Of a stretch of DNA of 64,000 nt, positions 25,901 through 38,236 are shown one piece after another. Every line of letters starts with the position of its first letter. Position 1 is the first letter of the stretch. Where the stretch lies: the NCBI GenBank assembly GCA_011009095.1, contig VTPC01090896.1, positions 120,414 through 184,413 on the forward strand, written 5' to 3'. The notes beneath the pieces were generated by a model, which searched no databases, was not told the DNA's origin, and saw only the letters and a program-made list of their open reading frames with translations. The DNA comes from Ignelater luminosus. Its lineage: Eukaryota; Arthropoda; Insecta; Coleoptera; Elateridae. A program made the position numbers and the translations under genes.

Positions 25901-26879
25901 GAAAAGGCTGCTCTTTACGAAAGTAACCTGTTGTTTTGAGATTTTGTAAAAGGGAAGGCGTTGCGAATGTGGAAATAGTCCTAGAGGTAACTGCAGGGCG
26001 TTTTTAGACAGAACTCGCTGGATCTAAACTGAATAGTCAAAAAACACCTCGCTAACTTTCAAATTGTTAAGAGCTCTATTTCAAAGGAGTAAATGATACG
26101 AGAGTAAGAGTGTTAGCAAAGGAGCCTGAGAGGCACCAGGCGACTTCTCTGAGTATTTAGTTTTATACCCGCAAATGGGGCTGGTCGGTGCGGACTTTTA
26201 TTTTCCCTATACTCTTGAGGTATGACTAATAATAGGCTGACTGGAAGTCCAATGATAAGAGTAGTCTAAATAAACTTCCGTCACAGTAAAGCAAAGACTT
26301 GGGTTTTCTGCAAGATGATGAAGGCTGTAACGTAGTTCTTATTTAGGAACCTTAGACCTATAAGAGTGAGGTAAGTGATCTTGTTAAGGTATATATGGTA
26401 AACCAATCCGCAGTGATACGCACGAAGCTTGCACACCATCTATACTTACATCTACGTTCTAAAGGTCCAGCAGCTGTCATAACTGAAACAGTGAAATGAA
26501 AGGGTGGCGATAAGCCCGTGGGCTTGAGTTTCTCACTAAGAGGCTTAGCCTTCAAGTTTATGGAGAGTGTGTGCGTTTCCACGTTAAATAGAGAACATAC
26601 CTAACCTTGGTAGTTCGTCCCTCTGAAGTGTAGGTATCAAAAAAACATTAGATTAAAATCAGGAAGTTATCGACATCAGAATAACTAGTAACAGCACTAG
26701 TACTTTTGTCAAACTGATGTATCTTACAAAGACAAAGATACATTCAGCCAATCAAAGGTAGTGATCCTATAACACAACTGAATGTGGTATTACTGGAGAA
26801 TGCCTATACCTACTGCAGCAATTAAAGCAAGAGTATCAATAACAATAAAGAAATCAAACAATTTCCGATTTTAGCTGCC
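25901..26879. other. Unassigned stretch
   Basis: May hold more of the Gypsy-like element on the minus strand, since it lies beyond the C-terminal side of that polymerase, but I could not recognise a domain here. Confidence 0.35.
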
Positions 26880-27960
26880 AGTTCAGGTAGTTTCATTGAA
26901 AAATATGGAATGCAAAAGTAGAATATTCTCATCGGGGCAAGTCAAGATATGTGCCGACACCAAACACTTTTTAATTGTCTTGAATGTGTTTCTTTTTTGT
27001 AACAGAGCGGTCACTAAAGCAATCAAGATAAAAAAAAAGCTAGAGATACCATAAGGCCTACCTCACTCATGTTTTTCGGGCTGAAAAACTGCGTGATTGC
27101 CTCAACTTTCTCAAGATATACATGAAGTCCGTACTTCTCTACTACAAAATCTTAGTACAGCAATTCCGAACGGCAAAGGAACTAGAGACGTTGCAGAATT
27201 TTAGTAAAGATTCGTACGTGCGTTTGGAAGTCCTCGGTTACAGCTGTCACATCATCGAAATAAACAAAAGCATGTGCCTCAAGTTCCTATCCCAAGCCAC
27301 AATAGACAAGACGTTGACGTTGGAAGTGTCCTCGTCCGGGCACAGAGAAGGCTATATAAGGTCTCGAGTCTTCTTCCGTTCGAGTTTGCCAGTAGGCAAA
27401 CTTCACGTCTAAGTAGCATAAGCATCTGGCGTTCCTTAGTCTTTCAAGAATTGAAGATACAAGAAGTCCTTTTAAGACACATGATCGAGTTTTCGATAGT
27501 CCACGCAGAACCTATAGGAACCGTCTTTTTTAGGCAACATCAAAACTGGCGACGACTAAAGAAAAGTCAAAGGCTCAATGATATCGTTGTCCAGCGTACG
27601 TGTTATCCGTTAGTCAATCTTTGCTTGTGTCACTGAAGAGACACGGCAAGCTTTCTGCCTAATCGGTTCAGCAGATATCATGATCCTATGTTTGATCAAA
27701 CTCGTAAATCACAATTTAGGGTTCGTGTCCTGAAAGTAACTGCCGACCAAGGACTCAATATCTTTTGCTGTTCCACCGTGAGATGGTCTTTGGCAATGAC
27801 GGTTTTAACCTCGAGATAGGTGTCTAATAGCCCTTGAATTCCAATTCCAATTCCAATTCCAAAGGTGTAGTTCAAGAAGGGTGCGATCTCGACACACGCT
27901 AAGTCTGCTTGACAATCCCTAATAAGAGGAAAGGACAATTCTTGAAAAAAGGGAATATAT
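26880..27960 (-). pseudogene. Gypsy-like LTR retrotransposon polymerase, degraded
   Basis: Read from 27960 down, the minus strand shows a HLTVEQQK block (about 27790) and, near 27570, SSPVLMLPKKDGSYRF leading into CVDYRKL (27533-27487). VAFVYFDDVT-type sequence follows with the catalytic Y-F-D-D codons at 27262-27251, then YLEKVEAITQFFSPKN near 27110-27060 and a KCLVSAHILTCPDENI phrase near 26950. This is the order of a Gypsy-class reverse transcriptase running into its connection region. Many stops and shifts make it non-coding. No LTRs were found next to it. Confidence 0.8.
27837..27860. repeat. (AATTCC)4 microsatellite inside the Gypsy relic
   Basis: Four perfect AATTCC units. On the minus strand they read as an alternating Gly-Ile run in one frame. 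This is probably a post-insertion expansion. Confidence 0.8.
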
Positions 27961-28199
27961 GACTATCTTTTACTGCCATATTCGACCGTTTCCTAAGCAC
28001 CTGGGACGGGTGCGTGTGGTTACATTTAAAGTACTGCACTTATAGTAGTGCAATCGCTTAGGTGCAGAGCACTGTGAAGCCTGATGACTGTCTGAGAGCA
28101 ATTCTAGGAGGAAATAGGTGAGATGGTCTCAACTAAAGTTGCCTGATTTAAGGTCGATGCTATAGAGGAAGACTCACTACTAATAGCAAAAGATCTACC

Positions 28200-28905
28200 T
28201 CGCCTATTATAAAAGGTGACTTGGGGTCAGATGCTTTTAGAAGATCAACTAGACATTTGTTGAATAATACCCTGGAAAGCAACAGGGTCGTAAAGTCGGC
28301 AGGCAGGTGGAGGACACCAAAAGATCCTTTTTACTGATGAAAAGTTCTTCAGTGTAGAAGAACAATTTAATACATAGAATGATCGAATTTATGCTAAGAG
28401 TGCAAAAGAAACTTCTCAGACTGTGAAAAGGGTTCAAAAAGGTCATCATCCTGTTTAGTTTGATGGGGTGTTAGTTATCTGGGCGTATCTGAACTTTTCT
28501 GTGAAAAAAGTGGAAAAGCATCTGCTAAAGTTTAGCAGGAAACTGTTTTAGAAACTGTGGTGAAGCCTCTGAATACAATTTTATTCAAAAATCAACAGTG
28601 AACTTTCCAGCATGATTGTGCACCCGACCATAAGGCAGGAACTACCCAAAAATGGTTGGCGCAGAATGTTCTTGATTTTATTGAAGCTGAAGACTAGCCT
28701 TCTGCAAGCCCAATCCTTTGGATTACAAATTATGGCCAGTTCTGGAGGAAATGACATGCTCTAAAAAATGCCCAAATCTCGAATCCTTAAACTTTAACGA
28801 AAGCGGTAGCCAATTTTCCCAAGAATGTAGTACGCGCGGCGGTAGAGGAGTGACCGGGCAGATTAAAACCGTGTATTGATGCAAAGGGTGGGAACTTTGA
28901 ATAAT
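28200..28905 (+). pseudogene. Tc1-like (IS630/Tc1/mariner superfamily) transposase relic
   Basis: Plus-strand translation with frameshifts shows a TDEKFFSVEEQFN first-Asp block (codons from about 28334), then NDRIYAKSAKETSQTVKRV and VQKGHHPV. A QHDCAPDHKAGTTQKW second-Asp block follows near 28608-28655, then NVLDFIEAED near 28665 and a PLDYK-type block near 28720. The C-terminal part continues to an AVEE..GRLK phrase near 28840-28870. This differs from the mariners in the window and resembles long-spacer Tc1-like families. Stops are frequent. Terminal inverted repeats were not found, and the N-terminal DNA-binding region is poorly preserved. Confidence 0.75.
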
Positions 28906-28997
28906 ATTTGATTTTTATGTATCCATTATAGTGTTGTAATTTAGAATATAGAAAATTACACCAATACTTTCCTTCTTTTGCATTTTATTATGAATTT

Positions 28998-29341
28998 TGT
29001 CTTTCACAGTATTTATGGCCAGTCGAAGTATTTTCATACTGAGCAGACGAAGAGGATTTTTGTATTATACCATACCGTGAACTTTTTCTTACCAAGTGAA
29101 GGAAGAAACTTTGCGTACGGATTGAGGCACTATTTTTACTCAACCAAAGTTGATGGGTCTCACGCTACGTGGAAGCCTGCGGGGATCGAGGTTTTTGGTC
29201 AGGCCTTTACGCGAGGCGACCAAAAGTTTGGGTTTAGATCGAGCCAGACTTTAGTTTACAAAACTGTAGGGCTTTTCCGGTCTGCGTAGGGTCAATCGGG
29301 CTGTTTGAGTTACTCGGGCCTCTTGGTCCGTATAGACCTCT
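28998..29341 (-). mobile_element. GCCCGA-rich element, copy 4, left piece with module A
   Basis: Module A is at about 29010-29160 (ATTTTCATACTGAGC, AGACGAAGAGGATTTTT). The B right terminal repeat is degenerate (GGAAGCCTGCGGGG, 29170-29183), followed by core sequence with GGGTCAATCGGGCTGTTTGA. The core stops at 29341 where the 2.1-kb element begins and resumes at 31449. Confidence 0.65.
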
Positions 29342-31448
29342 GTAAGATCATTTCATAATTTTACGTCATCTTAATATTTTGCAAATAGAATTAGTCAGTT
29401 TCGTTTATTAAATCTTTAGGTGATAGCATTTTCAATTTATCTTACACAATGTTTACTTAAATACACGTGTGGTTTCTTTTAAAAATTGTTTATCGTACTT
29501 CAGTTGTTCAGATTTCGTGAAATTGTGTAGGCCAGACGCTCTTCCAAGCCTAAATTGTTTTAATGTAGGTAGATCTACACCTAAGCACTTTCACCGTATA
29601 TTGGTGGGTGTTGTGTTCATATACGGTCCTTGTGTAATTCCGTCTTCCAAGGGACACCGGCGGAGTCGGAAAGTACCATCTCGGCCTGCTACAAGTTTCA
29701 ATGGGCAAGGAGCGTTCCTATATACAGATAGGGGTATTTGTTTCGCTATCTTTATTCTACTTATTTGGTACGGTTGCGTCTAGCTAGGTGTAGCTTGAGG
29801 TTTAGCTTGCTTGACGTGCGTGGAAAGCGCGGCAGGGCAGAAGAATCTTTACGTTCATCCTCGAGAGTAGGAAGGTGATGTCTCTAAAAGAATGCGCCGT
29901 AAAATCATATCGTTGTGTTGATATATTACTGGAGCTCATTTCTTGGGTTACTAGCGATTGTCTAATTGGAGTTATTTTAAGAATTTTTGCGAGTGGATGG
30001 AAGTAATATTCCAAGTCTTCATTTTATAAGATGGAGTAGTGTTTACTTCAAGTGCGTCCAATTAAATTTAAGATGGTGAATATCGATAATATCTGAGGAT
30101 GTCGAATTTTTGTTGGTGGAGAGCTGTTGCCTAATAATTATTCCGTCTTAATTTCAACTGATGTCAGTGAGCACCTGTATCAGTTATGTGAAGCTCCGTG
30201 TAAATGTGCGTACCGTTTGGTGCCTAAACAATTTTTCATGAATAAGTAAAACATCTCTGCGTGTGTTATCGTGTATTGAAACGCAAGAAGGTCATCGACC
30301 ATCCCGTCTTTCGAACACGTCAAGTAAACTTGAGAGAAAACTCACTGTCTTAGGTCCAAATCTGGTGGAGCCTCCCGTCGAAACTGGATATCAACTGCTC
30401 GATTAAATTTAAGGTAATTCTAAGTTTATAGTTTTACTTGTTACGGTTTTGTGTGTTGCAATCAACTACATAGGTAATTTTTGTATGTACGTTTTATAAC
30501 GACGGGTACCCGAGGATAAAGCGCGAAATTAGGGTCAATAAATTTAGTGAGCTAAGCGCTGTTCTTTTGAGTTGAAAGAAAGCCTTTTGTTTCTTCTGGT
30601 TTTTTTTCTACAGGTAAGTTAGATAGTACAAATCTTATACTTTGTTGCTATTATAACCTTTAAGAGGGTTTTTTTGTTGCCATAACTTAAGTGGTCTAAA
30701 TGTATTGTTGACAACAAAATTAATATTAATATTTTTATATTTATGGTTTTTGGCGTACACTGATTTGAATTTTGTAAAAGCTTGCGGTTCTTCTATGAAA
30801 TTATTATTTTTTTTGTTAATCAATAAACAGTTAAGTGTGGATATATCTTAGTGCATTTTGTTTTATTAATTACTGTTTCTTCCTCTTTCAGGTACTGTAA
30901 ATTTGTGTTTTGACGACTTTGCACAGGTATTGTGAACCAGATATTTGGACCAGTGAAAGACGAGCTAAATAAGTAACTTTCTTTTTGTTTTTATGAGCAG
31001 AATTTAGACTCATTACTACGAACTGGAGTGATTGATGACCATCGGTTACTCGGTGTAAACCTGCGGTGTAAGCTAAGTCAAGCAAACCGCTGTTTAAGCA
31101 AACATTTTTGAGATCTTAAGACATCGTAAATTATCTTGGTAAGTTTGAAGAGAGAGTTCAGTATACAGCGTGTTCATTGCCATCAGGATGTTCTATATAC
31201 ATACGTGTGTATCGAGTGTTTTCTGGTGAGGGATCACACCAGAGAATGCGACGATTCTGGCATGATTCCTGGCGCCCATACCGATTCTATCACCCTAAAT
31301 TTATAAGTGAGTTTTTTTATCTACCGAATCTTAATTTAATTTATGTTTGTTTACTTTGAGACCTCCTTCTTCGACGTTTCGAGCTGCTGTGTGCGTAATC
31401 TTAATCTGAACAGGTATTAAGGCCACTTTTTCTGGTTTTGCTCGTTAT
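29342..31448 (+). mobile_element. Unclassified mobile element, copy B (about 2.1 kb)
   Basis: Interrupts a GCCCGA-rich element. ACCTCT occurs immediately before it (29336-29341) and immediately after it (31449-31454), consistent with a 5-6 bp target duplication. It begins GTAAGATCATT and ends TTGCTCGTTAT. Blocks at about 29465-29520 and 31024-31448 match copy A (16740-17936). Without coding motifs it is either non-autonomous or a long solo LTR: duplication size fits LTR elements, but it does not end in TG...CA. Confidence 0.65.
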
Positions 31449-31565
31449 ACCTCTCGGGCTTTTCGGGCCGATCAAGAAGCTACCGGGATCTTTTCGACAT
31501 CAGGTTTATCCCCAGCCGGATCGGGCTGGGGCGGCCCTGTAAATCTCGGCCGGTGCAAGGCTCTA
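31449..31565 (-). mobile_element. GCCCGA-rich element, copy 4, right piece
   Basis: Continues the core interrupted at 29341 (CTCGGGCTTTTCGGGCCGAT) and ends with the left terminal repeat, complement of CCGGTGCAAGGCTCTA (31550-31565). Confidence 0.65.
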
Positions 31566-34500
31566 TCTTACACTACTAGTGTGAAAACAGCCGGTAAGTC
31601 AGTTGGTTATTCATTATCGCGTCAACAGCTCCCTGCTGCAGACAGCATTTTATAGATGTCTTGAACTTCCTTTCATGCCATAAATGTTAATCTTGATTTT
31701 ATAGTGTGTAAGTTAATATACTTACTGATGCGCAGTACTGCAAGTAAAATGTAAACTGACTCTCTGAGTGAAAATAGAATAAAACTTGAAGAGAACGTTT
31801 GAATCATTCTTGGTGGTTACCTGAGAATTTGGGCAATTTGATAATTGGTAGTTTAATGAGTATTCAAATTATGAGACTGTTTGTATGGTGATTAAATCAG
31901 GAATCTACTCAATAAAGAAATTTTGAAACCAAGAGAATTAAAAGAGAAAACTGATATGATTACTATTATCGTATCTGACAAACACTAAGTGATTGTTCTT
32001 TTACTATTACATTATGTGAGTAATATGATATCTGAATCTACCACAAATGATACTTAGTAAAACAAAAACATAATTTCCGTTATGTTCGAAAATGTGCATA
32101 GAATGATAATAATAAAAATGGGGCGCTTTCAATTCGAAATCTCCCAGCTTTTATTACTCCGTCGGTTATTACTCTTAATTTAAAAACACGAATGAAATCC
32201 AGCTCTCCTTTTCAGAGAGATAATGAAAGTGTTTTATGGATTTGGTCTTTTCGGTACGGTTCAGGGAGCGCTCAGAATAGGATCCATCTTTTAGATTTTA
32301 ATTCTCAAAAAATGCCTACGCGCTGCGGGATTTTCAATATATCAAACGTACTGTCCGTTGCACGAATTTCCGTTTTTAGTTTTATATGCATGTGTCTCCC
32401 TTTCGCGCAAATATTAAATGTTAAAAAACGTACAGAAGAGAAAGAGAGAGTAGATGGCTGACGAGCGAGCGGAAAAGTCGATTCAAGTGCGCGCGTATTA
32501 TATCTTCAATCGGAATAGCGTATACAATTTTCATTGAAAACGACCCCTTTAAATTTATCTATAGTTTAGTGCTCGATTCGTCCGTCCGCATTCAACGTTC
32601 AATAATATTTTACAAAAAGTAACCCTCTGGAGTCGGAGTAGGTAATCAACTGGAAATACCTGCAGACGAAAAGTAACTTTAAAAATTAATGTCCGGAGAT
32701 AATTCAAAAATTCGAAAATATCTATATTAAGATGTTAACGAATATGTACTATAATGAAGCATCATGTTATTTATTAACGACGGACATTTATAACCTTAAT
32801 TGAAAAACGGGTATTTCGTTGAAGACGTCGTTAGCATTAAAAAATATTCTTTATAGTTACAGCTTCATACCCATCTAAACTTTACTCTTCGTTTTTTATT
32901 ATTGCTCGAAACATCTATGTAATTGAATATTCAAAAGATTAATTTAAGAACCCTCCCGCTTTAAATTTTAAAACTTCGTAAGTTTTATCAGAGTATAGCT
33001 AATTGGGAATAAATTAAAAGTATGAGATTCTGAAGGAGTTGATAATTCCTTCCAGCTAAAGTTACTAATTGAAAGATCGTTTCTATGTTTTAAGATAAAA
33101 ACACTAAAAAAGCTAAGCAAAATTGAAATTCCATACATTTTTATTGTTTATTTCGTTTTATAGTAAAACAAGCCGATAGGAACGACACGACAGAGAAAAA
33201 AACACTAAAAAAGTGTTCCAGGAGAGTAATCCATCGTTCTGCAAATGCAATCCGTTCGCCCGAGAGTAGAAATTTAAATCCAGCCACTTGACGGAGCCGC
33301 AAATCCTAGATATGTTAGCTTTTCCAACAAAATCTGCAATTCCAAATTTCATATTCCATATCACGTTTTCTTTGTCCTCGTAAGTCTACAAAACCTATCT
33401 CATCTCTAACCACGCGTAACATATATTTTCCATCATTTAAGTTTATAACCACTATCGAGCTACATTTTTAAGTTTTGTTTGACGAAGTGTATTTGGATTG
33501 TTACAATAAAAACGTTGTCTGCATACAGAACGAAATAAGGGAAGAAGGGAAAAAGCAAACACTTATTTATTTTAAAACCTGTTGGTAAGAAAATCGTTTT
33601 CTTTTTTAAGTTGCAACTTTAACAAAAAATTAATTCTTCTGTTGTAATCTATTTTATTAAATTCTTACAGCAATTAATATTTAGAAGATTTAATTAAATA
33701 TTTAACAGAGTTACATATTATGTAAAGTATGTTTTACGAGATAGTTACGATTACGAAGTCAAATAAGTAAATAGAAAGTTTCCTCGCGTAGCTCCCTATG
33801 AAGAAAGGTGCAAATTCACCTAATAATTCCAAAATGTTTGCAGCGCATATAACCAGAGCAATTAACATTAGGTACTAGTTAATTATCGTTGCTCATGAAC
33901 TGTGTAGTGTGACCGCATGATACGTTACAAGGTATGTTGACTGAAAGAAATTGTTAACTGGCAAAATCTAAGACGGCTGAGGAGATTTTTATTTTTGTCT
34001 TGTTGACTCAATGCCTATCTTTGAAGAGAGAAGTTAGATATTAGGGTACTTGTACGACTAATCCTACTGCAATTTGCAATTTCTTATCATGTATTTTTCT
34101 TATACAGATTTCTTCCACGAAATTTTGAGAAAGTTAAAGGAAGATGACATAAGTATCTCCCAGTAGCTTCCCTCTAAGAGGGATAGTAAAAAGAAACGCT
34201 TTAGAGTAGTTACTCAAAAATTCAGCAAACTATATCTTGAACGCTGAATTTTCAAAATCAGACGTTTGGCTCTACTCGATTTAAATAAACTACACGAGAT
34301 CTCAAACTCTCTACCTTCTTTGTCAGACAGAAGCTTAATTGATTCAAACAATTCAACACACCCAAGTAGACACCAGATCAACTTAAGAAACTCGACTTCT
34401 AAGATTTTTACTAAGAAAACATTCCGCTCCTAGTAGTTATCAAACTGCCTACCATAGAATTGCCAAAATATTCAGGTGATTACTTACTAGTGTTAGTGTG

Positions 34501-34915
34501 AGTCTGCAGTTACAACAACTTGAATATTTTGTCATATCAACAGGAATGTCGTCGTCGGCTGAGTCTTCGCTCCATTACTTTAAAGAAACTATTATCTTCA
34601 TATTTAAAGTGTGAAATCTTTCTCAGTTGTAGAAGATTGTCATTGCCTTTTTTTTAGAGGCAAGATCTCTGCTTCTAATAGACGTTTACAGTTGATGCTC
34701 TCGGTAAGCCAAATACTGGAAAGACTAAATCTTCAGCAAAAAAAACATTCTAATTCAATCCAGTCCAAGAGAACCATTTATCAAAAGATTTGCAAAAGAT
34801 TTACCTAATTTTTCAGTGCAAGCAATGTGTAACCGGACTTCCTAAATTCTGCTAGTCCTAACATACTTGCAGAGAACGATGTCATGTGAAACGACTTTAT
34901 CTCAGTTCTTCTATT
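31566..34915. other. Long unassigned stretch
   Basis: About 3.3 kb, AT-rich, with a slightly GC-richer patch at 32190-32600. No recognisable gene, repeat or terminal structure. Confidence 0.4.
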
Positions 34916-35343
34916 TACTTGAATAAAGCCTTGCAAGAAAACTGTGCCAAATAAAGCCTGAGGACCTGCATCTGGCAGGTACAGAGGTGAGAAGCACTTT
35001 GCTTCAACTAGCCTTATGTGGCTCGCCGTCCCTTATCTTTTCTTTATCCTTTCGACGCTTCCTTGCTTCAATCCTCGTTTTCTCGAGCCCCGATGCTATT
35101 AGGAAACGAGGGCTAGAGGACCCTTTCGCTTTCCTTGTTCTTATTTTTTCAAAACCTGTCGGATAGGTATAAAACGCAACGCAATCAATAACCAATAGGG
35201 ATGTCAAGTAAAACAAATTTGTATACCCAGACGGGTATGGATCGCTGAAATCCCGTCCTGAGATCAAAAACTCGGAGTGCCCCACGGATTCTGGGAGGGG
35301 AGAGGACAATTTTACGTCTGTGGATTTTGATATTAGATGCGAA

Positions 35344-35575
35344 CAGAGTAACTCTTCTGAGAAAAAAGCAGACTATCTAGGACTTCTCCGAGCCACTCTG
35401 AACACTGGCGAAAAGCCAGAAGCAGCTACGCCTAGTACTGTGAGCGGACAGAGTAATCCTTTTGAGAAATAAGCAGACTATCCAGGACTTCTACCAGATC
35501 CAGGTTCCACTTAGCGACCATTATGGACACAGGTGAGAAGCCAGAAGCTGTTTCTGACCTAGTAGTGTGAGCGGA
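35344..35575 (+). repeat. Imperfect tandem duplication in the LINE relic
   Basis: CAGAGTAACTCTTCTGAGAA at 35344 recurs as CAGAGTAATCCTTTTGAGAA at 35449, followed in both by AGCAGACTATC.AGGACTTCT, a GAGAAGCCAGAAGC-type phrase and AGT.GTGAGCGGA. The second unit is longer by about 20 bp, with an insertion around 35508-35530. Confidence 0.75.
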
Positions 35576-35812
35576 ATAAGGAGGAAACCCAAGAGAAGAT
35601 AAAATCATGCAGCCGAATGAAGATGCAAACAGAAAATAAAAAAATAGTAAATCCCACAAAAATGGAGAGTACATGCAGAGAAAAGGAGAAGCTATGACAG
35701 ACCTTAAAACAAGGGTTAGACAGGAAATAGAAATCTTGCCGACACCTAGTACGAAACAAAAAGAAAAAAATGGAGACCCCAGTAGAGAATAAAAACAAAG
35801 AACAAAACAGAA

Positions 35813-36023
35813 TGGGTAACGTACAGTTTGCGACATTAGTAATGAGATTCGAGAATGGATATAAACACAACACAAACTTGAAATACAAGGTTTCATGCCA
35901 ATAATCATTTATCTGGAGCATTATGCATCGGTGGCCTGGAACCTTGTTTTCTCAAGTTTGTGTTGTGTTTACATTCATTCTCGAGTCTCATTACTAATGT
36001 CGCAGATTGTACACTCATACCCA
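35813..36023. repeat. Inverted repeat, arms about 85-90 bp, spacer about 30 bp
   Basis: The left arm (35813-35900) contains GCGACATTAGTAATGAGA, GAGAATGGAT and AAACACAACACAAACTTGA. The right arm (35931-36023) is its reverse complement with roughly one difference per eight bases. RNA from this site would fold into a long hairpin. Confidence 0.85.
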
Positions 36024-36849
36024 GATAAAGAAGAGATAATACAAGTTAACTTGGAACAATGTAACGACTTTTGACTCGACGTGGGATCTCATGATGCAGG
36101 AATGGACAGAAAAAATCTACCCGTTAACAGGTAGTTTGGAACGGGACGTAGCTATCACATGGGATACGGTAAGCGGAGACAAAAACCCCCTGATATAAGA
36201 ACTCGTAAACAAAAATTGCCAACAAACAATGTACGGAGTAAGAGTAAATGAAACCAAGGCATATATAATATAATAGTGACAGGGAACACTGAGACATTTG
36301 TAGTAATAGTAAGTAATGAAAACTGATAACAGCAGTTGGTTACTCCAGAGAGGAAGAGACAGGCGAGACAGATAAGGCAAGGGATAACATAGAGATAGTA
36401 CACCAAGCGCTATCATAATCAAAATATACTACAGCAAAAAATGAACAGGGGCCAATGCAGACAGTCAAGGGAAATGAGAATTACAAAGAAAAAAAAGAGT
36501 AAAAGTGAAAACCAACCCACAAGATAACAATAACTATTATGCAAGCATACTAAAGTATATGAGGTAACATATAGACACGGAAGAAATAGGAGGAAACCAT
36601 AAGACTAACCCTAACAGAAGTCAAAGCAGATGCAAGTCTGTCATTGCAATGAAGAGTGAACAAAAAAAAAAAGAAAATCTAAGCCTCCACAGAAGATACT
36701 GGAGGATAAACGATAGAAACAAGGATAGATCCTAGGTGGCCTTGAAAGAAATCTGGAAAGAAAAAGCCGAGTGAGCCAAAGGAATATGCGCACACATTAC
36801 AGACAGCATGCAGGAGGGCCCTGGAGGGAAGGGGAAGAAACCCAAGAAG

Positions 36850-37900
36850 ACTAGTTTACTAGAAAAAAGAAGAACTTTACAAAAGACCAAGAAAAGAGTC
36901 AATATTGAACAAATTAATGCACCAAGGGACAGATTTGCGAAATTATAAATGTATCCCGAAAGAGAGATAAATAAACCCAAGGAAAAACATTGGGAAAAGA
37001 TCTTGGAAGACCTGGGCTGATGCATATAAGGTGGTAGAAGAATAAACATCATGAAAGATTTGTTTCCGAGCTGTGTGGAGCCTAGAAAAGAAGTGAGCAG
37101 GAACCAGGGAGATATGGTAGCGGTCACAAGCAAAGAACTCGAAAGCGCCATCGCTAAACTAAAACCGAAGAAAGTCCCAGGATCGGACGGCTTATCTACT
37201 GAAACAGTCCTTATATAGACATCGACATAGAAAAAGCGAACGCCATGTATGTCGCAATTGTACAAGAAGGTGTTTTCCCTAGGATCTTGAAAAAGACGAG
37301 GGTGGTGTTATTGTAAAGACAGAAGAAATATAGGCTGATGTGTCTGCTAGGTATCTTAATTCTAGAATCGATTCTAACAGGCTAAAAGAGTAACTGGAGA
37401 CTACCCTCCAACTGGTAGAAAATCAATACGAATTTAGAGGCGGAACGTGTACGATCGATCTTATGATAAGAATAATCGAAGAAGTAGAGAGGATAAGAAG
37501 GTCTACCAAAATAGAGAATACTGCGCATTAATCACAGATGTAAAAAACGCCTACAACCGCTCTAGATGGAACGGCAAAATAGGTAGTTATTTGATCAAAA
37601 TAAGGAATATGACACCACGTGTGGGGTACCATATGGCTCTATCCTGGGCTCTACCTTGTGGAATATTTATTTCGATGAAGTAGTTGGCCTAGATAAGCCT
37701 GAAGGCGTGGAGATACTGACATACCCGGATTGGTATCCGAAAAGACCAAGACACTGTTGGAAGATAAACCGGTGATTGCAATGAGCAGAGTTGCGAATGG
37801 AACAAAGAAAAAGCAATTACAGATAGCGGCACACAAAACGAAACTGGTGAAAAATCTAAGAAAAGGATGAAGGGGTCAAAACCCATTAAACGGAGAACAA
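36850..37900 (+). pseudogene. R1-like LINE reverse transcriptase, degraded
   Basis: Plus-strand frames show ELYKRPRKESILNKLMHQGT near 36868, then KELESAIAKLKPKKVPGSDG near 37129-37190. EGVFPRILKKTRVVLL follows near 37267-37315, then NQYEFRGGTCTIDLMIRIIEEVERIRRST-type sequence near 37424-37510 and ALITDVKNAYN at 37528. Later come a GVPYGSILGSTLWNIYFDEV block near 37623-37680 and VEILTYPDW near 37708-37735, where the YADD box appears as YPDW, so the catalytic pair is lost. Stops and frameshifts run throughout. Upstream sequence may hold gag and endonuclease remnants, but I could not place motifs. Confidence 0.75.
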
Positions 37901-38236
37901 TGGCGCAGGTGACTCACGCCATCCTATTATCTGAGTATGTGAAACAGCGATGAAGTACAAGAAATATAGAAATCTCTATAAAACAGAACAGAGGAAGTTG
38001 GCACTACCATCGCTGGTTTGAGTTCCATCCAATTAATGGTGGAAGAAAGATGCAACTCGTTCGAGAAAGGTAAAGCGGAGAGAAACATAATTAAAACAGA
38101 AATTATAAAGAAAAAGAAATAGTCAGCAATCGTATAATGATCATCTTTGGGTGTTGCAATGAAAACTTATGAAATAATTTGTCTCAATAAAGCCTTGCAA
38201 AAATCTGTGCCAAATCAAATACTTTGCACTGAGGAA

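Larger units (their letters stand above)
34916..38236 (+). mobile_element. R1-like LINE relic bounded by a repeated 3'-end phrase
   Basis: AATAAAGCCTTGCAA followed by a CTGTGCCAAAT block occurs near both edges (34922-34957 and 38186-38216). The right copy lies where the LINE's 3' end is expected. The left copy probably marks the end of an earlier element directly upstream. Between them lie a probable 5' region (34960-35340), an imperfect tandem duplication (35344-35575), a hairpin duplication (35813-36023) and reverse-transcriptase sequence (36850-37900), all degraded. Confidence 0.55.

Noticed and set aside
35432-35908. 158-codon minus-strand open frame resembling a membrane protein
   Set aside because: A/G-rich LINE sequence read on the opposite strand gives F/L/S-rich peptide; no domain or conservation.
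36732-37265. 177-codon minus-strand open frame with hydrophobic segments
   Set aside because: It is the complement of the R1-like reverse-transcriptase region, which reads sensibly on the plus strand.
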